In this document: in pieces, positions 33,861 to 42,545 of the stretch
How the letters are laid out: each line of letters opens with the position of its first letter
Numbering within the stretch: the stretch's first letter is position 1
From: Allomuricauda sp.
Lineage (GTDB): Bacteria > Bacteroidota > Bacteroidia > Flavobacteriales > Flavobacteriaceae
Direction of reading: 5' to 3'
DNA length: 64,000 bases
Assembly (NCBI RefSeq): GCF_002699205.1
Contig: NZ_PABT01000014.1
Coordinates: 186,001 to 250,000 of the forward strand
Program-made: the position numbers and the translations under genes
Notes under the pieces: model-generated
What the model was told of the DNA's origin: nothing
Databases searched by the model: none
Seen by the model: the letters and a program-made list of their open reading frames with translations, nothing else

Positions 33861-36190
33861 TGGCAAAGACTCGTCAAAAAAAGAAGCAACAGAATTTTTT
33901 TCCCTTTATTAAGTGGTTTTGGATTTTATTCGGGGCTGGAGTGCTCTCGGTAATATTGATTTTTTTATTGGCCTCATGGGGTGTGTTTGGTGAAATGCCC
34001 ACGTTTGAACGTTTGGAGAACCCAGAGACCAATTTGGCCACAGAATTTATCTCCTCAGATGGTGAAACCCTTGGAAAACTCTATTTGGATGATAACAGAA
34101 CATGGGTAGACTATGAAACCCTGCCCCAAAATATAGTGGACGCTTTGGTGGCCACCGAAGATGCCCGATATTATGAACATTCGGGTATTGATGCCAGGGG
34201 ATTCGCAAGGGCTTTGGTTTATTTGGGCACCAAAGGTGGCGCAAGTACCATTTCCCAGCAATTGGCCAGACAACTTTTTGTGGGTGTCCGTTCCAGAAAC
34301 TTATTTGAAGCCGTTACCCAAAAAATAAAGGAATGGGTCATTGCCACCCGTTTGGAAAGGAACTATACCAAAGAAGAAATCATAGCCATGTACTTGAACA
34401 TCTATGACTTTGGTTATAATGCAGATGGTATCCGTTCGGCCGCGAGAATTTATTTTGGGAAGGAACCGGCAGAACTAAAAACCGAAGAGTCTGCCGTTTT
34501 GGTGGGGATGCTGAAAAACTCATCGCTCTATAATCCCATACGCCGTGAAGAATTGGTTTTGAACCGACGCAACACCGTTCTTGGACAAATGGCAAAGTAT
34601 GGTTATATCACTGAAAAGGAAAAAGATTCGCTCCAGAGTTTGGAGATGAACATCAACTTTAACCCAGAATCCCATAGGGAAGGATTGGCCACCTATTTTA
34701 GGATGTACATGCAACGGTTTTTGAAAAAATGGGTGGAGGAGAACCCAAAACCTAACGGTGAAAAGTACAACATCTATTTAGATGGTTTAAAGGTGTACAC
34801 GACCATAGATTCCAGAATGCAAAAAAATGCGGAAGAAGCGGTACAAGAACACATGAAGAATTTGCAAGCGGAGTTCTTCCACCAAAATACTCCTGACCGT
34901 AACCCGACAGCACCATTTTTGGATATTAGCAAAGGGGCCATTGACACTATTATGGAAAGAGCCATGAAAAGCTCACCAAGATGGAGGCAACTCAAACGTG
35001 AAGGGTTATCGGAAAAGGAAATTGAAGCCACTTTCCATAAAAAAACGGAAATGACCGTATTTGATTGGAACAGTGATTCCTATGAAAAGGACACCATAAT
35101 GACACCAATGGATTCCATTAGGTATTACAAAACCTTCCTGCGTACCGCCATGATGTCCATGGAACCGCAAACGGGCCACGTAAAGGCTTGGGTCGGTGGA
35201 ATTGACTATAAACATTTCCAATACGATAATGTAATTCAAGGGTCTAGACAGGCAGGTTCGCTATTCAAGCCTTTTGTATATGCTGCGGCTATCGACCAAT
35301 TGCGCTATTCACCCTGTTACACCCTGCCCGATAACCTGTATTGTATCGAACCGGGCAAACATGGGAACATGGAGGCATGGTGCCCTAAAAATTCGGACGG
35401 TAAATATTCTGGTAAGGACATGACCTTAAAAAGAGCCTTGGCCAACTCCGTAAATTCTATCACGGCCCAACTAATAGATAGGGTGGGACCTGGTTCCGTG
35501 GCCTCAATTGCGAAAAGTATGGGGATTACCAAGGAAATACCGGAAGTGCCATCCATTGCACTGGGAACACCCGATGTTAGTGTGTACGAAATGGTAGGGG
35601 CCTTTGGGACCTTTGCCAACCAAGGGGTATATGTGAAACCGGTAATGGTTACCCGGATTGAAGACAAAAATGGCACAGTGCTTTATGAGTACACGCCGGA
35701 AACGAAGGATGTGCTGAGCAAGGATGTGGCCTATGCCATGGTGAACCTGTTGGAAGGGGTGACCGAATATGGTTCAGGGGGAAGATTACGACATACCTAT
35801 GGAAAAAATCAAACAGTTTACAAAGAAATCATAACCGGATACCCCTATGAGCTTACCAATCCCATCGCTGGTAAAACGGGAACCACACAAAACCAAAGTG
35901 ATGGTTGGTTTATGGGGATGGTGCCAAATTTGGTGACCGGTGTTTGGGTTGGAGGAGAGGATAGGTCTATTCACTTTAGTCGTTTATTGTATGGTCAAGG
36001 TGCCGCTATGGCATTGCCCATTTGGGCCCTTTACATGAAAAAGAACTATGCCGATGAGGAACTTGGAGTATCCCAAGAAGCCTTTGAAGAACCGGAAGAA
36101 ATGTCCATCAATATAGATTGTTCCAAAGAGCAAGAAGATGAGAATAATAACATTGATACAGAAGACGATTTGAACGATTTGGACTTTTAG
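33860..36190 (+). CDS. Class A penicillin-binding protein 1A
   Basis: This 776-residue protein polymerises and crosslinks peptidoglycan. It has a membrane anchor near 15-40, a glycosyltransferase domain with EDARYYEHSGID and TISQQLARQLF (about 95-140), and a transpeptidase domain with the active-site serine in SLFKPF (SxxK, about 472-475), SVNS (SxN) and GKTGTTQNQSDGWF (KTG, about 672). The C-terminus is a strongly acidic Asn/Asp/Glu tail of about 40 residues. It overlaps gldH by 1 nt and is followed by a terminator. It is in the mrcA/ponA group. Confidence 0.95.
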   Translation: MAKTRQKKKQQNFFPFIKWFWILFGAGVLSVILIFLLASWGVFGEMPTFERLENPETNLATEFISSDGETLGKLYLDDNRTWVDYETLPQNIVDALVATEDARYYEHSGIDARGFARALVYLGTKGGASTISQQLARQLFVGVRSRNLFEAVTQKIKEWVIATRLERNYTKEEIIAMYLNIYDFGYNADGIRSAARIYFGKEPAELKTEESAVLVGMLKNSSLYNPIRREELVLNRRNTVLGQMAKYGYITEKEKDSLQSLEMNINFNPESHREGLATYFRMYMQRFLKKWVEENPKPNGEKYNIYLDGLKVYTTIDSRMQKNAEEAVQEHMKNLQAEFFHQNTPDRNPTAPFLDISKGAIDTIMERAMKSSPRWRQLKREGLSEKEIEATFHKKTEMTVFDWNSDSYEKDTIMTPMDSIRYYKTFLRTAMMSMEPQTGHVKAWVGGIDYKHFQYDNVIQGSRQAGSLFKPFVYAAAIDQLRYSPCYTLPDNLYCIEPGKHGNMEAWCPKNSDGKYSGKDMTLKRALANSVNSITAQLIDRVGPGSVASIAKSMGITKEIPEVPSIALGTPDVSVYEMVGAFGTFANQGVYVKPVMVTRIEDKNGTVLYEYTPETKDVLSKDVAYAMVNLLEGVTEYGSGGRLRHTYGKNQTVYKEIITGYPYELTNPIAGKTGTTQNQSDGWFMGMVPNLVTGVWVGGEDRSIHFSRLLYGQGAAMALPIWALYMKKNYADEELGVSQEAFEEPEEMSINIDCSKEQEDENNNIDTEDDLNDLDF

Positions 36191-36208
36191 GACCAACTAT
36201 TTTAAAGA

Positions 36209-36248
36209 AAAGCCCCGAGCATATCTTAATTTGCTTGGGGCTTTTTTA
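36209..36248 (+). terminator. Intrinsic terminator after PBP1A
   Basis: AAGCCCC-GAGCA and TGCTT-GGGGCTT pair across an 11-base A/T-rich loop, then TTTTTT. It closes the ricT-gldH-PBP1A unit. Confidence 0.85.
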
Positions 36249-36287
36249 TTTAAATCGTAATTTCAGGCAATCATAAATACGAATTAT

Positions 36288-36989
36288 ATGATCAATAAAA
36301 CAGTTGCCAATGTCAGGGAAGCCTTAAAGGGTGTTGAAGACGGCATGACCTTCATGTTAGGTGGATTTGGCTTATGTGGAATACCTGAAAATGCCATAGC
36401 TGAACTGGTTCGTTTGGGCATTAAGGATATAACCTGTATATCCAACAACGCAGGAGTCGATGATTTTGGACTGGGGTTACTTTTACAAAAACATCAGATA
36501 AAAAAAATGATATCCTCTTATGTCGGGGAGAACGATGAGTTCGAACGACAAATGTTGAGCGGGGAACTTGAGGTGGAATTGACACCACAGGGAACTTTGG
36601 CCGAAAAATGTAGGGCTGCCCAATCCGGTATTCCTGCATTTTATACCCCGGCGGGTTATGGAACCGAGGTGGCCGAGGGAAAGGAAACCCGCGAATTTGA
36701 CGGAAAAATGTATGTGCTGGAACATGCATTTAAAGCAGACTATTCGTTTGTAAAAGCTTGGAAGGGAGATGAGGCGGGCAATCTTATATTCAAGGGGACG
36801 GCGCGTAATTTTAATCCCTGTATGTGCGGAGCAGCGACCATTACCGTGGCCGAGGTAGAGGAACTGCTTCCGGCCGGAAGTTTGGATCCAAATGAAATCC
36901 ATATTCCCGGGATATTTGTACAACGCATCTTCCAAGGCGAAAAGTTTGAGAAGAGAATCGAGCAAAGAACTGTTAGGACCAAGGGGTAA
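36288..36989 (+). CDS. scoA: 3-oxoacid CoA-transferase subunit A
   Basis: This 233-residue subunit pairs with ScoB to move CoA between succinyl-CoA and acetoacetate. It has the glycine-rich [13 protein letters not shown] (about 25-37) and the C-terminal TRNFNP-like pattern [10 protein letters not shown] with [12 protein letters not shown]. The length fits the SCOT/AtoD alpha subunit. scoB follows 54 nt on, with a terminator-like hairpin in between. Confidence 0.93.
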   Translation: MINKTVANVREALKGVEDGMTFMLGGFGLCGIPENAIAELVRLGIKDITCISNNAGVDDFGLGLLLQKHQIKKMISSYVGENDEFERQMLSGELEVELTPQGTLAEKCRAAQSGIPAFYTPAGYGTEVAEGKETREFDGKMYVLEHAFKADYSFVKAWKGDEAGNLIFKGTARNFNPCMCGAATITVAEVEELLPAGSLDPNEIHIPGIFVQRIFQGEKFEKRIEQRTVRTKG

Positions 36990-37003
36990 ACCCAAAAAAC
37001 CAT

Positions 37004-37026
37004 CCTCTTCAAAAAAGAGGTTTTTT
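37004..37026 (+). terminator. Terminator-like hairpin between scoA and scoB
   Basis: CCTCTT and AAGAGG form a 6-bp stem with an A-rich loop, followed by TTTTTT. Flanking A and T runs can extend the stem. It lies within a two-subunit operon, so it may reduce read-through into scoB. Confidence 0.6.
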
Positions 37027-37043
37027 ACAAAAGACAATTAGAA

Positions 37044-37697
37044 ATGTTAGACAAAAACGGAATAGCAAAACGTATAGCAAAAGAAATCAAGGACGGGTAT
37101 TATGTGAACCTGGGAATCGGTATCCCAACCTTGGTCGCCAATTTTGTAAGGGACGATATTAGCGTTGAGTTCCAGAGTGAGAACGGCGTGTTGGGAATGG
37201 GGCCATTTCCCTTGGAGGGAGAAGAAGATGCTGATATCATCAATGCTGGAAAACAAACCATAACAACCCTGCCAGGGGCATCTTTTTTTGATTCTGCCTT
37301 AAGTTTCGCCATGATTAGGGGCAAACATGTGCACCTGACCATCTTGGGCGCAATGGAAGTAGCTGAAAATGGAGATATAGCCAACTGGAAGATTCCCGGT
37401 AAGATGGTTAAGGGTATGGGTGGTGCAATGGACTTGGTGGCGTCTGCCGAAAATATTATTGTGGCGATGATGCATACCAACAGGGCCGGAAAATCAAAAC
37501 TATTGAAGCGGTGCACCCTACCATTGACCGGTGTTGGTTGTGTTAAGAAGATCGTGACCAACTTGGCCGTTTTGGAGGTCACTGATGAAGGGTTCCAGTT
37601 ACTTGAAAGAGCACCAGGGGTTTCCGTAGAACAAATTCAGCGGGCAACTGAAGGAAAGTTGGTTGTGAACGGAGATATCCCGGAAATGGATATTTAA
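37044..37697 (+). CDS. scoB: 3-oxoacid CoA-transferase subunit B
   Basis: This 217-residue subunit carries the catalytic glutamate, in FQSENGVLGMGP (about 50). The glycine-rich NLGIGIPTLVANFV (about 22-35) and the end of the protein are typical of SCOT/AtoA beta subunits. Together with ScoA it lets the cell use or make ketone bodies and acetoacetate. It is the last gene before the accessory pocket. Confidence 0.94.
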   Translation: MLDKNGIAKRIAKEIKDGYYVNLGIGIPTLVANFVRDDISVEFQSENGVLGMGPFPLEGEEDADIINAGKQTITTLPGASFFDSALSFAMIRGKHVHLTILGAMEVAENGDIANWKIPGKMVKGMGGAMDLVASAENIIVAMMHTNRAGKSKLLKRCTLPLTGVGCVKKIVTNLAVLEVTDEGFQLLERAPGVSVEQIQRATEGKLVVNGDIPEMDI

Positions 37698-37749
37698 TAA
37701 TTATCAATGCTTTTTTTTACAACAAAAACAGATAGTTACACAACAATAG

Positions 37750-37781
37750 TTTTAAATTACCATTCATCGATGATATATTTG
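37750..37781 (+). promoter_or_regulatory. Promoter of a tiny gene
   Basis: TTTT (37750-37753, one mismatch to TTTG), a 20-nt spacer and TATATTTG (37774-37781) match the Bacteroidota pattern. It lies 50 nt before ATG 37832. Confidence 0.55.
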
Positions 37782-37831
37782 GTTATATCGAATTTTTTAC
37801 CCAAATTAACACCATTAAAATCCAATTAACC

Positions 37832-37936
37832 ATGGCACTAAAATCCAAAACCACGATGGACGAGAACGTACAAGTCTACAGAAATGATTTTTTCACAGGT
37901 TTTATGCTTTTGATCAAGAAGCTTTTTATGCTATAG
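37832..37936 (+). CDS. Predicted 34-residue peptide, family unknown
   Basis: The frame ATG 37832 to TAG 37934-37936 encodes a 34-residue peptide. The N-terminal half is polar (MALKSKTTMDENVQVYR), and the C-terminal half is hydrophobic with two lysines (DFFTGFMLLIKKLFML). It is not long enough for homology by eye. Support comes from its setting: a good promoter upstream and a terminator 28 nt after the stop, with no other gene in between. It could be a small membrane-active peptide, a type I toxin-like peptide, or a chance frame within a small RNA. Confidence 0.45.
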   Translation: MALKSKTTMDENVQVYRNDFFTGFMLLIKKLFML

Positions 37937-37963
37937 ATCAGTATTTATCCCCCTGAAAAATAC

Positions 37964-37994
37964 GGAGCCAACGTTTTGTTAGGCTCTTTTTTTT
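37964..37994 (+). terminator. Intrinsic terminator of the tiny gene
   Basis: GAGCC-AAC and GTT-A-GGCTC pair with one bulge, then eight T. Its only upstream candidates are the 34-codon frame or an RNA of about 200 nt. Confidence 0.75.
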
Positions 37995-38087
37995 GCAATA
38001 ATATTTTACCATAAACATGGATTCCCCAAATTAAGAGTGCACCCCGATTATATTGGGGAGGATAAACAAGCTGATTGGCCACTACAG

Positions 38088-38408
38088 TCAGAATTTCAAT
38101 AGATCATTTAAGTAATTAATATCTCCCTCCGCTTGTAGTTTGTAAGCAAATGAGTTCTCAAATGCGGCATGAATCAGTAAGGAAATAGCAGTTGCATTTT
38201 GCTTGGTCAAACTATTGGTACGGTATACGACATCCCGGATAGTGGAAAAACTCACATTGCTCTGTATGGCAATATTTGCAAAATCGTTTTTGGAGGTGTT
38301 CCTCCGAAGTACTTCAGATAGTTTTTCACTGATCGGTTTCCCATAATCTTTCTCAGCAAAGATTAATTCACTTTTAACGGACGGCCCAAGGCCTTTAATA
38401 GAACCCAT
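38088..38408 (-). CDS. Small helix-turn-helix-like protein, divergent from the S24 repressor
   Basis: The family is not recognised. The 106-residue basic-to-neutral protein has a stretch with the helix spacing of an XRE/lambda-type HTH: FANIAIQSNVSFSTIRDVVY (about 43-62) followed by a third helix region. The N-terminal 35 residues and the last 20 are not matched. It is transcribed away from the XRE/S24 gene, and the space between them holds two identical-core palindromes. This is the geometry of a Cro/CI pair, so it may be the Cro-like partner. No phage structural genes are near. Confidence 0.55.
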   Translation of the reverse strand: MGSIKGLGPSVKSELIFAEKDYGKPISEKLSEVLRRNTSKNDFANIAIQSNVSFSTIRDVVYRTNSLTKQNATAISLLIHAAFENSFAYKLQAEGDINYLNDLLKF

Positions 38409-38436
38409 ATATAATTTGTGTTTGAATAATTATATG

Positions 38437-38465
38437 TTGGGGTAGAGTCCTATTTTCTATATTTG
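38437..38465 (+). promoter_or_regulatory. Promoter of the XRE/S24 gene
   Basis: TTG (38437-38439), 18 nt, TATATTTG (38458-38465). Operator palindrome 1 begins 3 nt after the -7 box, over the expected transcription start. The leader to ATG 38549 is 83 nt. Confidence 0.55.
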
Positions 38466-38467
38466 GC

Positions 38468-38484
38468 CTGTAACCCAATTACAG
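38468..38484. promoter_or_regulatory. Candidate operator 1
   Basis: CTGTAA-CCCAA-TTACAG is a perfect 6-bp inverted repeat with core GTAA-N5-TTAC. It covers the expected transcription start of the XRE/S24 gene, a classic position for autorepression. Confidence 0.55.
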
Positions 38485-38520
38485 AAAACTAGACGAATTG
38501 CTGCGTTAAGTGTTGATTGC

Positions 38521-38533
38521 GTAACAATATTAC
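38521..38533. promoter_or_regulatory. Candidate operator 2
   Basis: GTAA-CAATA-TTAC repeats the core and 5-nt spacing of operator 1. The centres are 51 bp apart, close to five helical turns, which would allow cooperative binding on one DNA face. Confidence 0.5.
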
Positions 38534-38548
38534 ACAAGATAGAAATAA

Positions 38549-39253
38549 ATGTATATAATCAAGCATTTAAGAAGAAAAAATAATATCAGCCAATCGCAAT
38601 TGGGAAAAGAAATTGGGGTTAGTCTACGCACCATTCAGCTTTATGAACGGAAGGATGCCAATATTCCTATAAAAAATCTTACCAAAATTGCCGAGTACTT
38701 CGGGCTCACCATTGCCGAGCTGTATATGCACGAGGTCAATGATATGGGCGAGGCCTATACCAAACGACAACCTTTTACCAAGCATGGCTGTGTTTTTTAT
38801 CCGTTGGAACATGGAAAATACCTGGTTATGGCTCCGTTGGTGTTGGTGGAATGGCATAAAAAATACATTCAAAGCTTACAAAAGGACAAGGTAAAAAACC
38901 CTTTCCAAGGAGGGTTCATTATTGATTTTCTAACCGAGGAACCCCATCGAATATTCGAAATATCCGGTGATTCCATGAACGATGGCACTTCTGAATCCAT
39001 ACCCAACAAAGCGTATGTGCTTGGATTGGAAATAAAAAAGGATTCCCTGACCCGCAACAATGAAACGTGTTGGAATCAATCTTATGTATTGGTTTGTTCG
39101 GATAGGATTGTCTGTAAACAACTTACAGGATACAATAGGGAGCATAAGGCGATAATGTGTCATAATTTGAACACATCTCCCGAATTTCAGGATTTTGAGC
39201 TTCCTTTGGATGATGTTTTACAGATATTCAAGATTGTCAAAAAGCAGCTTTGA
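38549..39253 (+). CDS. XRE-family repressor with S24 (LexA/CI-like) peptidase domain
   Basis: This 234-residue protein has an N-terminal HTH (about 3-60; SQLGKEIGVSLRTIQLYER) and a C-terminal S24 domain (about 115-230). The serine is in ISGDSMNDG (Ser 142) and the lysine partner in RIVCKQLTGY (Lys 190), so it could self-cleave with RecA, like CI or LexA. No clear Ala-Gly cleavage site stands out in the linker. Two GTAA-N5-TTAC palindromes precede it. It overlaps the Vsr gene tail-to-tail by 17 nt. No integrase or phage gene is near, so it is a domesticated or stand-alone regulator. Its targets, beyond itself and perhaps the divergent HTH gene, are unknown. Confidence 0.85.
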   Translation: MYIIKHLRRKNNISQSQLGKEIGVSLRTIQLYERKDANIPIKNLTKIAEYFGLTIAELYMHEVNDMGEAYTKRQPFTKHGCVFYPLEHGKYLVMAPLVLVEWHKKYIQSLQKDKVKNPFQGGFIIDFLTEEPHRIFEISGDSMNDGTSESIPNKAYVLGLEIKKDSLTRNNETCWNQSYVLVCSDRIVCKQLTGYNREHKAIMCHNLNTSPEFQDFELPLDDVLQIFKIVKKQL

Positions 39254-39716
39254 CTTTATCCAGATGGGTTAAAACTTTTCCTAAACATTGGTCTAGGTTT
39301 TTCTTGACATCGGTTTCCCAAAATCTAAATACTTTATATCCCATTTCCTCTAGTGCAGCATTCACTTCTTCGTCACGCTGTATGTTACGTTCAATTTTTG
39401 GGATCCAAAATTCGCGGTTGGTCTTTATTTTTAGTTTTCGTTCCTCCCAATTGTAACCATGCCAAAACTCACCATCAATAAAAATGACCGTTTTATATTT
39501 TTTTAAGGCGATATCAGGCTTTCCTATGAGCTTTTTATAGTCAATCCGATATCTGTATCCGGATTGCCATAATGCTTTTCTAAAAGCAAGCTCTGGCTTT
39601 GTGTTCTTGCCGCGTATTTTGCCCATGATCTTGGAACGCTCCGGAGTGGTATAAAAACCGGACTCCTCATTGAACCGTGGTACTTTGATACGCTCTTTTG
39701 TATATTTTTTGGGCAT
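39237..39716 (-). CDS. vsr: Very short patch repair (Vsr) family endonuclease, variant without zinc cysteines
   Basis: This 159-residue protein has the Vsr fold signatures SKIMGKIRGKNTKPELAFRKAL (shortened here: SKIMGKI, TKPELAFRKAL), GKPDIA (Asp 68, equal to Asp 51 of E. coli Vsr), FIDGEFWHGY (about 79-88) and FWIPKIERNIQRD. The usual Cys of the GCFWH motif is Glu 83, and the later zinc cysteines are missing. E. coli Vsr nicks T:G mismatches made by deamination of Dcm sites. No cytosine methyltransferase is in the window. Start ATG 39716; the open frame goes back to 39740, into the sdhB terminator. It overlaps the XRE/S24 stop by 17 nt. Confidence 0.82.
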   Translation of the reverse strand: MPKKYTKERIKVPRFNEESGFYTTPERSKIMGKIRGKNTKPELAFRKALWQSGYRYRIDYKKLIGKPDIALKKYKTVIFIDGEFWHGYNWEERKLKIKTNREFWIPKIERNIQRDEEVNAALEEMGYKVFRFWETDVKKNLDQCLGKVLTHLDKVKAAF

Positions 39717-39730
39717 ATCGTAAGATAACA

Positions 39731-39767
39731 AAAAACCCAAACTCCGATAGCGGAATTTGGGTTTCGT
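39731..39767 (-). terminator. Intrinsic terminator after sdhB
   Basis: On the minus strand AAACCCAAA-TTCCG and CGGAG-TTTGGGTTT pair around a short loop (CTAT), then TTTTTT. It closes the sdhCAB operon and lies just before the vsr start codon. Confidence 0.85.
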
Positions 39768-39786
39768 ATGTTGGAATGTTATGTTT

Positions 39787-40533
39787 TTATCCCTTACTTA
39801 TAGCAGATAAATATTCACGGTTCATACGGGCAATATTGGTCAACGAAATACCTTTTGGGCATTCCACTTCACAAGCGCCGGTATTGGTACAGTTACCAAA
39901 GCCTTCCAGATCCATTTGGCGAACCATGTTTTGAACACGTTCCGTAGCTTCGATCCTACCTTGTGGCAACAATGCAAATTGGGAAACTTTTGCAGAGGTG
40001 AACAACATGGCACTTGCATTTTTACAAGCAGCCACACAAGCCCCACAACCTATACAAGTGGCAGCGTCCATGGCTTCATCCGCATCGTGTTTGTTGATTG
40101 GGATGGTATTGGCATCTATGGTGTTGCCTGATGTGTTCACAGAGATATACCCTCCAGCTTGCTGGATGCGGTCAAAAGCACTGCGGTCCACGATCAAATC
40201 CTTGATCACCGGAAATGCTTTGGCGCGGAAAGGCTCGATTACAATGGTATCCCCATCCTTGAACTTACGCATGTGCAACTGGCATGTAGTGACCAATCTA
40301 TCCGGTCCATGGGGCTCACCGTTGATTTGCAAGGAACACGTTCCGCAGATACCTTCCCTACAATCGTGGTCAAACTCCACAGGTTCTTCTCCTTTGGAGA
40401 CCAATTCTTCATTTAGAATATCCAACATCTCCAAGAAAGACATATCGCCTTCAACACCGTCAAGTGTATAGTCAACAATTTTTCCTGGTGATGACGCATC
40501 TTTTTGACGCCATATTTTTAGATATAATTTCAT
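39787..40533 (-). CDS. sdhB: Succinate dehydrogenase/fumarate reductase iron-sulfur subunit
   Basis: This 248-residue subunit carries electrons through three Fe-S centres. The 2Fe-2S ligands are in CREGICGTC and a later TTC (about 59-80), the 4Fe-4S ligands in [11 protein letters not shown] (about 147), and the last cluster in [15 protein letters not shown] near 205-220. It is the last gene of sdhCAB, 6 nt after sdhA. Its clusters depend on the SUF system encoded at 50-57 kb. Confidence 0.96.
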   Translation of the reverse strand: MKLYLKIWRQKDASSPGKIVDYTLDGVEGDMSFLEMLDILNEELVSKGEEPVEFDHDCREGICGTCSLQINGEPHGPDRLVTTCQLHMRKFKDGDTIVIEPFRAKAFPVIKDLIVDRSAFDRIQQAGGYISVNTSGNTIDANTIPINKHDADEAMDAATCIGCGACVAACKNASAMLFTSAKVSQFALLPQGRIEATERVQNMVRQMDLEGFGNCTNTGACEVECPKGISLTNIARMNREYLSAISKG

Positions 40534-40539
40534 AACTTC

Positions 40540-42543
40540 TTATTTGTAGGATCGTGTCTTCAGTTCTATATTTTCATAAACCAAATCTTCTTTGTGCAAT
40601 TTGGCGTCTTTAGGCTCGCCTGTATATTCCCAAGCGGCCACATATTTGAAGTTCTCGTCATCACGGAGAGCTTCACCATCCTCGGTCTGGTACTCTTCAC
40701 GGAAATGGCCTCCACATGATTCATTCCTGTGCAGGGCATCTTTTGCGAAAAGCTCGCCCAACTCCAAGAAGTCGGCAACCCGACCTGCTTTTTCCAGCTC
40801 TTGGTTTTTGGAATCCATAGATCCTGGAACCTTCACATTTTCCCAGAAATCTTTTCTTAGTTCGGAAATCTCGGTCATGGCGGATTCCAAGTCTTTGGCA
40901 TTACGGGCCATACCACACTTGTTCCACATGATCTTGCCAAGTTTTTTGTGATAGTAGTCCACGGAGTGGATCCCCGAACCGCTCATCAATTTTTCCATTC
41001 TGTTGCGAACATCCTGCTCCGCTTCATCGAATTCCTTGGTGTCCGTTGGAATGGGTCCGGTCCTAATATCATGGGATAGGTAATCACCAATAGTGTACGG
41101 TAGCACAAAATATCCATCTGCCAAACCTTGCATAAGCGCGGAAGCCCCCAATCTGTTGGCTCCGTGATCACTAAAATTGGCCTCTCCGGCCGCGTAGCAA
41201 CCAGGAATTGTGGTTTGCAGGTTATAATCCACCCAAAGTCCTCCCATGGTGTAATGAACGGCAGGATAGATCATCATTGGTGTTTTATAGGGGTTTTGAT
41301 CTACGATTTTTTCGTACATCTGGAATAGGTTTCCATATTTGGCCTCTATGACTTCTTCGCCCAATTTGATAATGGTTGCTTCATCTGGATTTTTAATCCC
41401 AGAGGTCAAGGCTTTTTCTTTTCCATAACGTTTGATGGCGGATGCAAAATCCAAGAATACCGCCTCGCCTGTTTTGTTCACTCCGTAACCAGCGTCGCAT
41501 CGCTCTTTGGCAGCTCTGGAAGCCACATCGCGGGGAACAAGGTTACCGAAGGCCGGATATCTTCTTTCCAAATAGTAATCACGATCTTCTTCGGCAATTT
41601 CTGTTGGTTTCAATTTGCCTTCACGAATTGCGATGGCATCTTCTTTTTTCTTGGGCACCCAAATACGTCCATCGTTTCGAAGTGATTCGGACATCAATGT
41701 CAATTTGGATTGATGTTCACCGGAAACAGGAATACAGGTCGGGTGAATTTGTGTAAAACAGGGGTTTGCAAAGAAAGCTCCTTTACGGTGTGCCCTCCAA
41801 GCTGCCATTACGTTGCTACCCATGGCGTTGGTGGAAAGGTAGAACACGTTTCCATATCCCCCAGTTGCCAAAACAACGGCATGTGCACTGTGCCTTTCAA
41901 TTTTACCGCTTACCAAGTCCCTGGCAATTATACCTCTTGCTTTTCCATCTACCAACACCAAATCCATCATTTCATGACGGTTATAGGCCTGTATTTTACC
42001 ACGGTTGATTTGACGGTTCATCGCAGCATAAGCGCCGAGCAACAATTGCTGTCCCGTTTGTCCTTTTGCATAAAAGGTCCTGGATACAAGTACCCCACCA
42101 AAAGAGCGGTTGTCCAACATACCTCCATATTCGCGGGCAAAGGGAACACCTTGTGCCACACATTGGTCGATAATGTTACCGGATACTTCGGCCAATCTGT
42201 AAACATTGGCTTCACGGGAACGATAGTCCCCACCTTTTATGGTATCGTAGAAAAGGCGGTAATTGCTATCGCCGTCCCCTTGATAATTTTTTGCCGCATT
42301 GATTCCCCCTTGGGCAGCAATGGAGTGTGCCCTACGTGGTGAATCTTGATAGCAGAATGTTTTTACGTTGTAACCCAACTCGGCCAATGTGGCTGCTGCG
42401 GCCCCACCTGCAAGCCCAGTGCCCACCACAATGATGTCGATGTTCCTTTTATTGGCAGGGTTAACCAGATTAATCTCGTTTTTATGTTTGGTCCATTTGT
42501 CGGCCAATGGCCCCGATGGAATTTTAGAATCCAATATGCCCAT
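40540..42543 (-). CDS. sdhA: Succinate dehydrogenase/fumarate reductase flavoprotein subunit
   Basis: This 667-residue flavoprotein oxidises succinate. The FAD-binding [20 protein letters not shown] (about 37-56), the His-FAD attachment region [17 protein letters not shown], the active-site [15 protein letters not shown], and [20 protein letters not shown] are all present. It is longer than the E. coli SdhA, as in the Bacteroidota-type enzyme. It lies 6 nt before sdhB and 2 nt after sdhC. Confidence 0.97.
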   Translation of the reverse strand: MGILDSKIPSGPLADKWTKHKNEINLVNPANKRNIDIIVVGTGLAGGAAAATLAELGYNVKTFCYQDSPRRAHSIAAQGGINAAKNYQGDGDSNYRLFYDTIKGGDYRSREANVYRLAEVSGNIIDQCVAQGVPFAREYGGMLDNRSFGGVLVSRTFYAKGQTGQQLLLGAYAAMNRQINRGKIQAYNRHEMMDLVLVDGKARGIIARDLVSGKIERHSAHAVVLATGGYGNVFYLSTNAMGSNVMAAWRAHRKGAFFANPCFTQIHPTCIPVSGEHQSKLTLMSESLRNDGRIWVPKKKEDAIAIREGKLKPTEIAEEDRDYYLERRYPAFGNLVPRDVASRAAKERCDAGYGVNKTGEAVFLDFASAIKRYGKEKALTSGIKNPDEATIIKLGEEVIEAKYGNLFQMYEKIVDQNPYKTPMMIYPAVHYTMGGLWVDYNLQTTIPGCYAAGEANFSDHGANRLGASALMQGLADGYFVLPYTIGDYLSHDIRTGPIPTDTKEFDEAEQDVRNRMEKLMSGSGIHSVDYYHKKLGKIMWNKCGMARNAKDLESAMTEISELRKDFWENVKVPGSMDSKNQELEKAGRVADFLELGELFAKDALHRNESCGGHFREEYQTEDGEALRDDENFKYVAAWEYTGEPKDAKLHKEDLVYENIELKTRSYK

Positions 42544-42545
42544 GC

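Larger units (their letters stand above)
37698..38087. other. Gene-poor 390-nt stretch holding one tiny transcription unit
   Basis: Between scoB and the small HTH gene there is no large frame. The stretch contains a promoter (37750-37781), a 34-codon reading frame (37832-37936) and a terminator (37964-37994). The remainder is A/T-rich, with nothing recognised. Confidence 0.6.

Noticed and set aside
36483..37037. Open frame of 184 codons antisense to scoA
   Set aside because: Overlaps a confirmed CoA-transferase gene completely and has unlikely composition.
37698..39740. Prophage or integrative element
   Set aside because: A CI-like repressor and a Vsr protein suggest it, but there is no integrase, attachment repeat, structural or replication gene, and no tRNA next to it.
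41710..42342. Long open frame (210 codons) antisense to sdhA
   Set aside because: It is a mirror of a highly conserved gene; its translation has no domain-like pattern, and the sdhA frame is certain.
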